A DNA stretch of 64,000 nucleotides from Motiliproteus sp965230185. Lineage in GTDB: Bacteria; Pseudomonadota; Gammaproteobacteria; Pseudomonadales; Balneatricaceae. A program made the translations under genes and the position numbers. The notes beneath the pieces were generated by a model. It made no database searches. It saw only the letters and a list, made by a program, of their open reading frames with translations, and was not told the DNA's origin. The stretch lies in NCBI GenBank assembly GCA_965230185.1, contig OZ245995.1, positions 2,914,001-2,978,000 of the forward strand. The letters run 5' to 3'. Of this stretch, positions 53,402-61,285 are shown piece by piece; the first letter of the stretch is position 1, and each line of letters opens with the position of its first letter.

Positions 53402-54137
53402 GAGCGTGAGCGGCCAGTGGGGCTGCTCCGGTTACGGCCGGTTGCACCGCTATCTGCTCAACAGGCTCCGGATGGGCAACGATAAGGAACTGTTTCTGAT
53501 GCACCACTTCTGCCGCCATCATCGAGAAGATTCCCGACAGAAAAATAGCATCCATAAGCCCTGCTCCACCAATAAACACCCCCCTGCGCCAGGCCCGCTT
53601 CAGACGGCTGAGCTGAGTCAGGTGAAGCAGATCACCACCGATCAGCGTACCCAGTACCGCTGCCATATAGGCCCATACCAGATAATCCTCTCCGCCCAGC
53701 AGCACGCCGCCCAGAGCGGCACTGACCACGGCACCGAACAGATTGATCACCAGCCCTCGTCGCCCCTCAACTCTGCTCAGCGGATACACCACTGCCGAAA
53801 CCAGCACCACCAGCAGCAACGCGGCCACCGGCTCAGCACGGTGTTCGTCCAGCAGGTAGAGAATAAAGAACAGTGGCAGAATACATCCACCGAGGTTGAC
53901 GCAGATACGTACGTGGGGAGCCGCCGATGACGAGCCACTCTCTTCCCGGGCCGGCAGATCATCTTCGGCACGGATTCTTAGTCTGAAAATCTGTACATTA
54001 ACAACGCTGAACAGTATTGCCAGCGCCATGGCCCAGGAGATCTCAGTGCGGGTAATAGCCAGTTTGTGAAGGACCGACTCCATCACTCCAAGATGGAAGA
54101 AAATAAACAGCAGAAGCAACGTTGCAAGATAGTGCAA
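53358..54137 (-). CDS. DUF1614 multi-pass membrane protein
   Basis: Inner-membrane protein of the DUF1614 family, function unknown. About six or seven hydrophobic helices: N-terminal LATLLLLFIFFHLGVM, the SWAMALAILFSVVNVQIFRL segment typical of the family, LGGCILPLFFILYLLDE, a VVYPLSRVEGRRG loop, and GGLGL-type helices with GGDLLHL near residue 170. The C-terminal 60 residues are soluble and include EPVEQIA. It overlaps the GDPD gene and probably shares its transcript. Confidence 0.85.
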   Translation of the reverse strand: MHYLATLLLLFIFFHLGVMESVLHKLAITRTEISWAMALAILFSVVNVQIFRLRIRAEDDLPAREESGSSSAAPHVRICVNLGGCILPLFFILYLLDEHRAEPVAALLLVVLVSAVVYPLSRVEGRRGLVINLFGAVVSAALGGVLLGGEDYLVWAYMAAVLGTLIGGDLLHLTQLSRLKRAWRRGVFIGGAGLMDAIFLSGIFSMMAAEVVHQKQFLIVAHPEPVEQIAVQPAVTGAAPLAAHALVSEISPELSHSVP

Positions 54138-54267
54138 GGCCCTTCTCTCTCTGAGGCTTCGATACTTCTGAGTATGATCGATACAGGCGGCTTTGCCAGT
54201 AGTGGAGTCAGAGCACGATGGGAATCGCTCCCATCAGCGGGGCTTCAGCCACCCGTTTTCCCGGCTT

Positions 54268-56535
54268 TCACTTCTTGTCTTCGTTGTCCTGAAGCTGTGC
54301 CAGCAGCCGCCCGGCCATTGGTGTCAGTGGGGTTGTCGGCAGTAGTTCCCGAACCTGCTGGCGAAGCAACGATTCCACCTGCCGGCGCCCCGGAAGAGAG
54401 AGCAGGGCCGCACAGTGCTGCCAGTCACGCTCCTGCAGCACCCTGGCGACCAGCAGACTCCGCTGCGCCGGATCAGAGTCTCCATCGACAGTGACCCGGT
54501 ACTGCAACACCAGCTTCTGCAACGACGACCAGCTCTGTTCGAAGCCGCGACGCCCCCAGCCGAAAGCGATCAGATCCAGCTGATCCTGCTCCGACAGCTC
54601 CGCCTGTCCCGCTGCTGGCAGATGTCGCAACAGCCAGCAGACAATTGCGGGTTCCAGTTGCGCCAGAGGACCTCGTAACCAGTCGATAAACTGGTGACGG
54701 AAACGCAGTCCCGCCTGTTGCCGCAGCTGCCGGGCCGGCTCACTGACGGCAATACCGACCAGCGCGGAGTGGGCGCCGCTGCTGGCGTCACGACTCAGCC
54801 CCAGTCGCATCGGCTGATAACCGCAGGCGGACCAGAAACGAAGCAATTCGGGGCTGGCGGAAAAACTTGAGCCCAGCAGATCAACCGGGGCCGTCTGAGC
54901 GGCTTCCCGGAGCTCGCGAAGCAATCGACGGCCCAGCCCCTGTTGCTGAAACTGCGGAACCACAGCGATCCGGACGATGCGCCAGTAACGTAACTCAGAG
55001 GCCTGCAACCAGCCGCCCTGCCCGGCAAGAATCTGTGGCAGCAGGTGCCCCCGTGGACGTCGATGTCCCGACCATATAGCTTCGGCCATGGCAGAGTCGA
55101 AACCACCTTCATGGGCGACCAGCAGGGCGGCGACGATCAGCCCCTGATAACTCAGCACCCTTATTCTGAGATTGGAACCATCCAGCAGATCGCGGAGATC
55201 GCCCGGCGTTGTCCGATAGTGAGCCTGGACCAGCAGCGCAAACAGCTGCTGCAGCCGCCCGGAGTCAGCCAGCAATTGAGCCGGTGTCAGCTCTTCTGAC
55301 TGACAGTGTTCGGGAATCAGGCCTTTTTCGAGGTCCGGGGTGTCAACTTCTGCATCCAGCATCAGCGCCCGGAACACCCAGCGTTCCAGCGGATCCTGCT
55401 GCGCCCAGCGGACCGGCTCGGTCATTCTCAGGCTTCGCCAGCCGGGAGTCAGGCGCGCCAGTGTCTGCTGGAAACGGACCTGAAACCCCCTTCCTGATCC
55501 TTCATACCCATGAACCGTGGTAGAGAACGCGATACGGGAGTAGCGCCGTAACAGGGCCTCCAGCATAGGAGCAGGAACAGCCGCGGCCTCATCAACCAGC
55601 AACAGATCAGCATCCGGATTCAGGCGCAGCAGCTCATCGGGCGGTAGATACTTCAGCCGGCCCCCGTTGCACTTCAGCTCTGATCGGCTGACGACCTCCC
55701 CTTCCAACAGCCGACCAGCGATATCAAACGCGGTCATCACCGCATCCATCGTCGGCGCGGTGATCAGCACCGTTCGGGGTCCCTGCTGCAACGATCTTGC
55801 TGCGGCGATTCCCAGCGCCGCGCTCTTGCCGCGCCCCCGATCGGCGGTAATCACCAGCGGGCGGCGGCGGTGGCCACTGACAACCCGTAACAGCGCCGCA
55901 ACCGCAAGAGCCTGATCTTCAGTCCGGCAAGCGCTGTCAGCGTCAGAAACGGAGGGCACAGCCGGACCGCTGTCGACTACAGACCGTACAGGAACGGGCG
56001 GCACAGCCTCCCCCTGTTGGAGGATCGAAACCTCTCTGTCGGTCCGCAACGCCCTGGCAATCAGTGTCAGAAAATACCCTTTCGCCGACTCTGGCTGAAG
56101 CGGGTGAACCAGCAGACGTCGATACTCCGGATCAGGGTAGTCCGGCCAATGATCCAGCGGCGGCGTAAGCAGCAGCATCAGACCGCCGGCTCTGAGCGTT
56201 CCGGAAATTGCCGCCAGACCGTCAGGGTTGAAACCATCAAAAGCATCGAAAATGATCAGTGACGATTCCGTACCCAGATAGCGATTGCTCTGGCTTGCTT
56301 TTAACCGGATCGCAGAACCGGCACCGCTGTCACCGACCCACAGGATCTGCCCGCGATCCGTTGCTCCGGTTTCATCGATTAAGGGAGTGGCATCCACCAG
56401 CGCCGCTGCCAGCCGGCGACACCAGCCGGGCTCACCGGCCAGAACCAACAGGCGCCGATGGCGCTGCCGTCCGGCAGCGGTCGCCAGCTGTCGGGCGAAA
56501 GCGATAAAATCCTGATTGCGGGGGTTATCTGACAC
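54268..56535 (-). CDS. tmcA: tRNA(Met) cytidine acetyltransferase TmcA
   Basis: Acetylates the wobble cytidine 34 of elongator tRNA-Met, using ATP or GTP. Domain order: N-terminal TmcA_N (residues 1-200), helicase-like RecD-type ATPase with Walker A TADRGRGKSAAL near residue 235 and DEAAAVPAPML. A GNAT acetyltransferase domain comes next (near residues 440-590) with the CoA-binding run QFQQQGLGRRLLREL, then a tRNA-binding C-terminal domain. At 755 residues it is longer than E. coli TmcA (671). It is a single leftward gene, 123 bases from the SIMPL gene. Confidence 0.94.
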   Translation of the reverse strand: MSDNPRNQDFIAFARQLATAAGRQRHRRLLVLAGEPGWCRRLAAALVDATPLIDETGATDRGQILWVGDSGAGSAIRLKASQSNRYLGTESSLIIFDAFDGFNPDGLAAISGTLRAGGLMLLLTPPLDHWPDYPDPEYRRLLVHPLQPESAKGYFLTLIARALRTDREVSILQQGEAVPPVPVRSVVDSGPAVPSVSDADSACRTEDQALAVAALLRVVSGHRRRPLVITADRGRGKSAALGIAAARSLQQGPRTVLITAPTMDAVMTAFDIAGRLLEGEVVSRSELKCNGGRLKYLPPDELLRLNPDADLLLVDEAAAVPAPMLEALLRRYSRIAFSTTVHGYEGSGRGFQVRFQQTLARLTPGWRSLRMTEPVRWAQQDPLERWVFRALMLDAEVDTPDLEKGLIPEHCQSEELTPAQLLADSGRLQQLFALLVQAHYRTTPGDLRDLLDGSNLRIRVLSYQGLIVAALLVAHEGGFDSAMAEAIWSGHRRPRGHLLPQILAGQGGWLQASELRYWRIVRIAVVPQFQQQGLGRRLLRELREAAQTAPVDLLGSSFSASPELLRFWSACGYQPMRLGLSRDASSGAHSALVGIAVSEPARQLRQQAGLRFRHQFIDWLRGPLAQLEPAIVCWLLRHLPAAGQAELSEQDQLDLIAFGWGRRGFEQSWSSLQKLVLQYRVTVDGDSDPAQRSLLVARVLQERDWQHCAALLSLPGRRQVESLLRQQVRELLPTTPLTPMAGRLLAQLQDNEDKK

Positions 56536-56658
56536 GACAGTGTTTCCGGGTTGGGATATGCCGGCATTTTACTCTGATGTCGGTAGCGGCGAAAACCCGG
56601 GACAGCATTACCCCGGGGCGCCGGTTCACTGCAGTATTATTTCTACCTTAATTCGGCA

Positions 56659-57384
56659 TTACTCCTGCACCAGTCGATAACTGATGCTTACACTGGCGCG
56701 GACTTCGATATCCCCCGCCGTCACCAGCGTCGACCCGGCGGCGTCGGCACTGCTCATCATCATTTCCATCTTCCGGTGCTGATATTGCGGAGGAGCAATT
56801 GCCGCACCATCCACCTGAATGGTCTGAACAGACAGCAGGTTGATATCGGCAGCTTCAGCTGCCGCAGCCGCGTAGCCTCGGGCCTTACGGGTTGCCCGGC
56901 TGATAGCCTGATTGCGGTATTTGTCCGGATCGCTGAGACCAAAATTCAGTTGGCCGATACTGTTGGCACCAACCTCTGCGGCGGCCTGAATAAGGTCACC
57001 GACTTTCGAGATCTGAGCCGTTTCGACCTGCAACTGATTGCGGACCAGATAGCTGACGATTTTCGGGCGCCAGTCAGAGGCGGCCTGGCGGGGTCGCGGC
57101 TGCCACTGTGGCTGGACGGAGAAGCTGCCGGTGCGATATTCGCTCTCCGTGAATCCCTGCCGTGCGATCTGCTGACGCACCTTCTGCATCATGGCGTTGT
57201 TGTCCGCCAGCGCTTTGTCGGCACTGACTGCAATAGTTTCCACACCCAGATTGAAGCTCACCTTATCCGCCGGCACTTTCACCACCGCTTCCCCCCTTAC
57301 GCTCAGGGTTGGCAGTGGCGCCTCGCTGGCATGTGCAGGTAGCGCCACCAGCAGTGGCAGTATCAGGGGTATCATTCGTTTCAT
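56659..57384 (-). CDS. SIMPL (DUF541) periplasmic protein
   Basis: SIMPL-domain protein of unknown molecular role, often linked to oxidative-stress or envelope functions. Signal peptide MKRMIPLILPLLVALPAHASE from the ATG at 57384, with AGGAAGG six bases upstream; the ATG two codons earlier (57390) is too close to that site. The domain has the family start LSVRGEAVVKVPADKVSFNLGV, the middle YRTGSFSVQP and the C-terminal VTAGDIEVRASVSISYRL. It stands alone in the region 56.6-57.4 kb. Confidence 0.9.
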   Translation of the reverse strand: MKRMIPLILPLLVALPAHASEAPLPTLSVRGEAVVKVPADKVSFNLGVETIAVSADKALADNNAMMQKVRQQIARQGFTESEYRTGSFSVQPQWQPRPRQAASDWRPKIVSYLVRNQLQVETAQISKVGDLIQAAAEVGANSIGQLNFGLSDPDKYRNQAISRATRKARGYAAAAAEAADINLLSVQTIQVDGAAIAPPQYQHRKMEMMMSSADAAGSTLVTAGDIEVRASVSISYRLVQE

Positions 57385-57571
57385 AAGCATCCTTCCTGAA
57401 TATATCTGTTAACACCGCCTGCCGGCGTCCCGTTATCCACTCTGAAATGACAGTCCGTCAGTTGGCCCGACCGTATGAACTCTTCAGCGCGGATAAGTTC
57501 AGCACAGTCCTGACCAGCTTAATCGCCGCACCGATGCCGGCCGCAATCGCGGAAGGACCGAACCGATTACC

Positions 57572-57592
57572 CGGTACTCGGTACTCGGTACC
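57572..57592. repeat. 7-base tandem repeat, three copies
   Basis: CGGTACT, CGGTACT, CGGTACC in direct tandem, in the 254-base non-coding gap between argP (3' side) and the SIMPL gene. The last copy differs by one base. No other feature explains it; the rest of this gap shows nothing I can identify. Confidence 0.7.
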
Positions 57593-57638
57593 CGACACCG
57601 GGAAATAATAGTCTGCTTTCGGCAGATAACGGTATAAT

Positions 57639-58544
57639 TCAGGACTGACTGACGGCAGACTGCAGCAATGCCCGACGACCTGCGCCGATAACGATGTCGC
57701 TCAGCTCTCTGATCAGCGGCGTATCCACCCCCCAGCACTGCCAGTAGAGCTCCACGGTAAACGGCTGGCCGGGATCAATATCCATCAGCTCTCCTCTCTC
57801 AAGCATGCCTGCCAGCATCTGCTCCGGGACCAGCCCATAGCCGAGACCGCTGCGAACGGCATCGACAAAGGCCCTGGTCGAAGGCAACAGGTGTCTGGGA
57901 TAACGAGCAGGGACGGTACCGGCGAAACGGTTGAGAAATTCGTCATGTAACCGATCCTTACTGTTAAAGGTCACGACCGGCGCCTGCAGCAACGACTCAG
58001 GGTCGGGACCTGCGGCAAAAAAACGCTCGACAAAACCAGGCGTAGCCACACAGCGATAACGCATAGCACCCAGCGCGAAAGAGCGACACCCCTGGGGCGG
58101 GTGGGGTTCCGCGGTGACACAGCCTATGACATCCCCCTGCTTCAGCAAACGCAGAGTTTCCTCCTGATCCTCCACCATCAGATTCAGCAACCAGCCTCTC
58201 TCAATGGCGGACGGACTGAGAGCCGGCAGAAACCAGCTGTCCATGCTGTCGACGTTGACCGCTACCGGCAGAATCACCGCATCAGCACGCTCTTCGTCGC
58301 TGATCGTCTCCAGTTCCGATTCCAGCAACAGCACCTTGCGGTAATGCTTGAGGTACAGATGACCGTCCGGCGTCGCCCTCACCGGACTGCTGCGAACCAG
58401 TAATGGCCGTCCCACCCGCGCTTCCAGCAGTTTAAGCCGCTGTGAAACAGCCGACTGGGTAAGGTGCAATCGACGCGCAGCCCCCTCAAAACTGCCGGTT
58501 TCGATTACCGTCGCCAGCGCCTCTATCAATTTATAGTCGAGCAT
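57639..58544 (-). CDS. argP: LysR-type regulator ArgP
   Basis: LysR-family activator that controls arginine/lysine export (argO/lysE) in response to basic amino acids. N-terminal helix-turn-helix MLDYKLIEALATVIETGSFEGAARRLHLTQSAVSQRL (residues 1-37, split here as its two halves), then LEARVGRPLLVRS and the effector domain (residues 90-300). The 301-residue length and divergent placement from an argO-like exporter gene support ArgP. The intergenic region holds an inverted repeat. Confidence 0.93.
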   Translation of the reverse strand: MLDYKLIEALATVIETGSFEGAARRLHLTQSAVSQRLKLLEARVGRPLLVRSSPVRATPDGHLYLKHYRKVLLLESELETISDEERADAVILPVAVNVDSMDSWFLPALSPSAIERGWLLNLMVEDQEETLRLLKQGDVIGCVTAEPHPPQGCRSFALGAMRYRCVATPGFVERFFAAGPDPESLLQAPVVTFNSKDRLHDEFLNRFAGTVPARYPRHLLPSTRAFVDAVRSGLGYGLVPEQMLAGMLERGELMDIDPGQPFTVELYWQCWGVDTPLIRELSDIVIGAGRRALLQSAVSQS

Positions 58545-58556
58545 TATTAATTATTC

Positions 58557-58589
58557 TTAAGTAACGTTATTACTATTAATTTTACTTAA
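58557..58589. promoter_or_regulatory. inverted repeat between argP and argO, likely regulator site
   Basis: TTAAGTAA (58557-58564) and TTACTTAA (58582-58589) are perfect inverted copies separated by 17 AT-rich bases, in the 107-base argP/argO gap. The layout fits a LysR-type binding site, probably of ArgP itself. Confidence 0.6.
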
Positions 58590-58651
58590 CATACTCTGAA
58601 CTATAGCCTGAGCCACACCTCTTTAACAGATATCCAGCAGGACTCATTGCT

Positions 58652-59272
58652 ATGCTTACCACCGCTTTTATCCAGGGTTTCGGCGTCAGCGCCGGGCTGA
58701 TTATTGCCATCGGAGCCCAGAATGCTCATGTACTGAGCCTCGGGATCAGACAACAGCATCCGATGGCGGCGGCGCTGATCTGCAGCTTTTTCGATGCGAT
58801 ACTGATTATCGCCGGAGTACTGGGGATGGGCCTGCTGCTCGAACAGTTTCCTTCACTGAATCTTTACGCCAGCCTTGGCGGAGCGCTGTTTCTGGGGATC
58901 TACGGGGTACGGGCACTCCGCTCAGCCGCATTCCCGGGGACACTGACTCCATCCGAATCCGAGCTGCCGGGAAGTCTGAAGCTGGTCGTTATCAGTACGC
59001 TGATGGTGACCCTGCTGAACCCCCACGTCTATCTCGACACCATGATCCTGATCGGCACTGTCGGCGGGCGCTACAGCGCTACAGATCAGCTACTGTTTAT
59101 CGCCGGTGCGGCACTGGCTTCCTGTAGCTGGTTCTTCACCCTGGCCTGGGGCGGACGCAAACTAAGGCCGCTGTTCAGCTCCCCGGGAGCCTGGCGGATA
59201 CTGGACCTGATTGTCGCAATGACGATGCTGACGCTGTCGGTGTTACTACTGCAGTCAGCATTTTCTCAGTGA
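58652..59272 (+). CDS. argO: LysE/ArgO amino-acid exporter
   Basis: Inner-membrane exporter of basic amino acids, LysE superfamily, 206 residues. It starts FIQGFGVSAGLIIAIGAQNAHVL, including the family motif GAQNA, and has about six helices: LICSFFDAILIIAGVLGMGLLL, LNLYASLGGALFLGIYGVRAL, and LLNPHVYLDTMILIGTVG. Divergent from argP, which likely activates it. A stem-loop lies downstream. Confidence 0.93.
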   Translation: MLTTAFIQGFGVSAGLIIAIGAQNAHVLSLGIRQQHPMAAALICSFFDAILIIAGVLGMGLLLEQFPSLNLYASLGGALFLGIYGVRALRSAAFPGTLTPSESELPGSLKLVVISTLMVTLLNPHVYLDTMILIGTVGGRYSATDQLLFIAGAALASCSWFFTLAWGGRKLRPLFSSPGAWRILDLIVAMTMLTLSVLLLQSAFSQ

Positions 59273-59386
59273 GCAGGCGGCAACGCCGGTGATTAAAGGA
59301 AGATTCAGCACTGCAGCCAGGCATACCACGGAGGATATGGGCCCTGTGATTACAGACCGGGCGGATTAAAACTGACAGACATGAAA

Positions 59387-59419
59387 AAGGGCAGTGCTGA
59401 GTCCATCAGCACTGCCCTT
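59387..59419 (-). terminator. strong intrinsic-type stem-loop after argO (also T-run on minus strand)
   Basis: Fourteen-base-pair perfect stem (AAGGGCAGTGCTGA / TCAGCACTGCCCTT) with a five-base loop, 114 bases after argO. On the minus strand it is followed by a T run (five T), making a classical intrinsic terminator for leftward transcription; rightward it lacks a T run. It may end argO and also a leftward transcript, possibly a small RNA. Confidence 0.75.
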
Positions 59420-59524
59420 CAGAATCCTTTGTTGCGACGCTCCGTTGCATCCCTGTTACGGTCAGTTCCATCTGTATCCGTGTCGCTGTGTGTATAGTGT
59501 CGGTGATGACGCCAAAACTATCTC

Positions 59525-59539
59525 TAGGAAAAATTCCTA
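59525..59539. promoter_or_regulatory. 15-base palindrome upstream of PhnD-like gene
   Basis: TAGGAA, three A, TTCCTA: a perfect palindrome of 15 bases located 200 bases before the PhnD-like start and just after a TATAGT hexamer at 59493. It could be an operator for that transcript. Confidence 0.5.
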
Positions 59540-59557
59540 ATTTCTAAGACTTTTTTT

Positions 59558-59688
59558 GAACCGCCCTTCAATTACTGCGGTTCTGCCCCTCGGCATACCC
59601 GCCACAACTCTTCGACGTCCGGTTCGGCTATCGATCTGCCACCGACCGGTTCGGCTTGCTCAATACCGCTATTCCACTAGAATAGCGG
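59558..59688 (+). other. structured leader before PhnD-like gene (hairpins and direct repeats)
   Basis: Within the 466-base non-coding gap from argO to the PhnD-like gene lie: a 7-base-pair hairpin (59558-59564 with 59577-59583, GAACCGC / GCGGTTC); an 11-base direct repeat CCGGTTCGGCT at 59619-59629 and 59646-59656; and a perfect 9-base-pair hairpin (59666-59674 with 59680-59688, CCGCTATTC / GAATAGCGG) 50 bases before the start codon, followed by CCTGTTTT. This density of structure suggests a regulatory RNA leader, for example an attenuator or ligand-sensing element. No known riboswitch class can be assigned. Confidence 0.5.
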
Positions 59689-59738
59689 CCTGTTTTCAGG
59701 ATTGTCCCTTTTCACACAGCTGTAACCCGGAGACCGGT

Positions 59739-60590
59739 ATGAAGTCAGCACTACTTGGCCTGATAGCTTTTCTTTTTTCTGTAACGACGCTGGCGGCAGA
59801 TTTCGCCTTTACCGCCATACCCGACCAGGATGAAACATTGCTGAAGACCCGATTCAACCGGATCGCAGACTATCTGTCAGGCGAACTGGGGGTGGAGGTT
59901 CGCTATGTCCCGGTTAAGTCCTACGCCGCAGCCATTACCGCTTTTCGAAACGACCAGGTTCAGCTGGCATGGTTCGGCGGGCTCTCCGGTGTGCGCGCCC
60001 GACTGCTGGTACCCGGCTCCGAAGCGATCGCCCAGGGCTATGAAGACCAGTTTTTCCAGAGTTACTTTATCGCCCACCGGGATACCGGCCTGGAGGCGAA
60101 CGACACGCTGACCGACGCAATCAGATCCCTGAGCTTCACCTTCGGCTCGAAAGGCTCCACCTCCGGTCGTCTGATGCCGGAATTCCACCTGCGCCAGCAG
60201 TTCGAGCAGTCGCCGGACCAGTTGTTCAGACGAGTCGGTTTCAGCGGCGACCACTCCCGCACCATCGCCCTGGTTCAGTCCGGCGCCTACGAGATCGGGG
60301 CCGTCAACTTCAAAGTCTGGGAACGGGAGCTGAAAGCGGGCAACATCGATACCGACAAGGTCAGGGTTATCTGGAAGACCCCGGCTTACCCGGACTACCA
60401 ATGGTCGGTTCGTGGCGACGTTGCTGAGCGCTGGGGGGCAGGTTTTCAGGACAGGTTACAGAAAGCCCTGCTGGAAATGAAAGATCCCGAGCTGCTTAAC
60501 TCCTTCCCCCGCAGCCGCTTCGTAAAAGCCAGCAATGCTGATTTTCAGCCGGTGGAGGATGTTGCCCGCTCCATCGGTCTGATCGACTGA
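59739..60590 (+). CDS. PhnD-like periplasmic binding protein, possibly of putative selenate importer type
   Basis: ABC transporter substrate-binding protein. Start ATG 59739 with GGAG seven bases upstream; MKSALLGLIAFLFSVTTLA is a signal peptide ending at AADFAF. A longer frame to 59556 is unrelated. It is of the PhnD superfamily: FTAIPDQDETLL, VPVKSYAAAITAFRNDQVQLAWFGG, FGSKGSTSGRLMP and GFSGDHSRTIALV motifs. The IPDQDETLLKTRF pattern recalls the putative selenate-binding group (TIGR04553-type) rather than classical PhnD; this is from memory. Ligand is a small oxyanion or phosphonate. The operon has an ATPase and a fused permease downstream. Confidence 0.82.
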   Translation: MKSALLGLIAFLFSVTTLAADFAFTAIPDQDETLLKTRFNRIADYLSGELGVEVRYVPVKSYAAAITAFRNDQVQLAWFGGLSGVRARLLVPGSEAIAQGYEDQFFQSYFIAHRDTGLEANDTLTDAIRSLSFTFGSKGSTSGRLMPEFHLRQQFEQSPDQLFRRVGFSGDHSRTIALVQSGAYEIGAVNFKVWERELKAGNIDTDKVRVIWKTPAYPDYQWSVRGDVAERWGAGFQDRLQKALLEMKDPELLNSFPRSRFVKASNADFQPVEDVARSIGLID

Positions 60591-60604
60591 AGCGAACCAT
60601 CAGG

Positions 60605-61285
60605 ATGTCAGGCCCGACGCTGAACGGTAAGCCACTGTTCAGCCTCAACCGGCGGCAGGTCAGTTATCAGAACCAGGTGGTTCTGGATATTGAATCACTG
60701 CAGATACAGCGGGACGAAAAAGTCGCCCTGCTGGGTGCCAGCGGATCGGGAAAATCCACCCTGCTCCGGCTGCTGTATAACCAGCGCCGGAACGACTCTG
60801 CCTGGTGCCCGCAACATCCCGGGCTGGTGCCGGTCCTCAGCGTGTTTCATAACATCTACATGGGCCGGTTACACCGCCACTCAGCATTTTACAACCTGCT
60901 CAACCTGGTCCGCCCCCGCAGCAGCGAGCTTGATCGGGTCCACACACTGTGCTGTGAACTTGAGCTTAATGACAAACTACGCACCTCCGTGGATCGACTG
61001 TCCGGCGGGCAGAAGCAGCGTACCGCTGTCGGGCGGGCGCTGTTTCGCCAGGCCGACATTTTCCTGGGCGACGAACCAGTCTCGGCCGTCGACAGGAATC
61101 AGGGGAAACGGCTGCTGGAGCTGATCAACCGACGCCACGGCTGCTGCGTGGTCGCTCTTCACGATCAGGCGATGGCACTGAGCCAGTTTGACCGGATTGT
61201 CGGCCTGAAAGGCGGCAGGATCGCTCTTGACGGTCCAGCGTCCGGGTTCAGTGAACCCGATCTCGCCACGCTGTACCGCTGCTGA
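60605..61285 (+). CDS. PhnC-like ABC transporter ATP-binding protein
   Basis: ATPase of the importer, 226 residues. Walker A GASGSGKST near residue 43, Q-loop WCPQHPGLVPVLSVFHNI, signature LSGGQKQRTAVGRAL, Walker B IFLGDEPVSAVD (less usual Gly before Asp) and the H-loop region VVALHDQ. The PhnC-like Q-loop with NIYMGRLHRHSAF is typical of the phosphonate-type importers. Fourteen bases after the binding-protein gene; its stop overlaps the permease start (TGATG). Confidence 0.9.
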   Translation: MSGPTLNGKPLFSLNRRQVSYQNQVVLDIESLQIQRDEKVALLGASGSGKSTLLRLLYNQRRNDSAWCPQHPGLVPVLSVFHNIYMGRLHRHSAFYNLLNLVRPRSSELDRVHTLCCELELNDKLRTSVDRLSGGQKQRTAVGRALFRQADIFLGDEPVSAVDRNQGKRLLELINRRHGCCVVALHDQAMALSQFDRIVGLKGGRIALDGPASGFSEPDLATLYRC

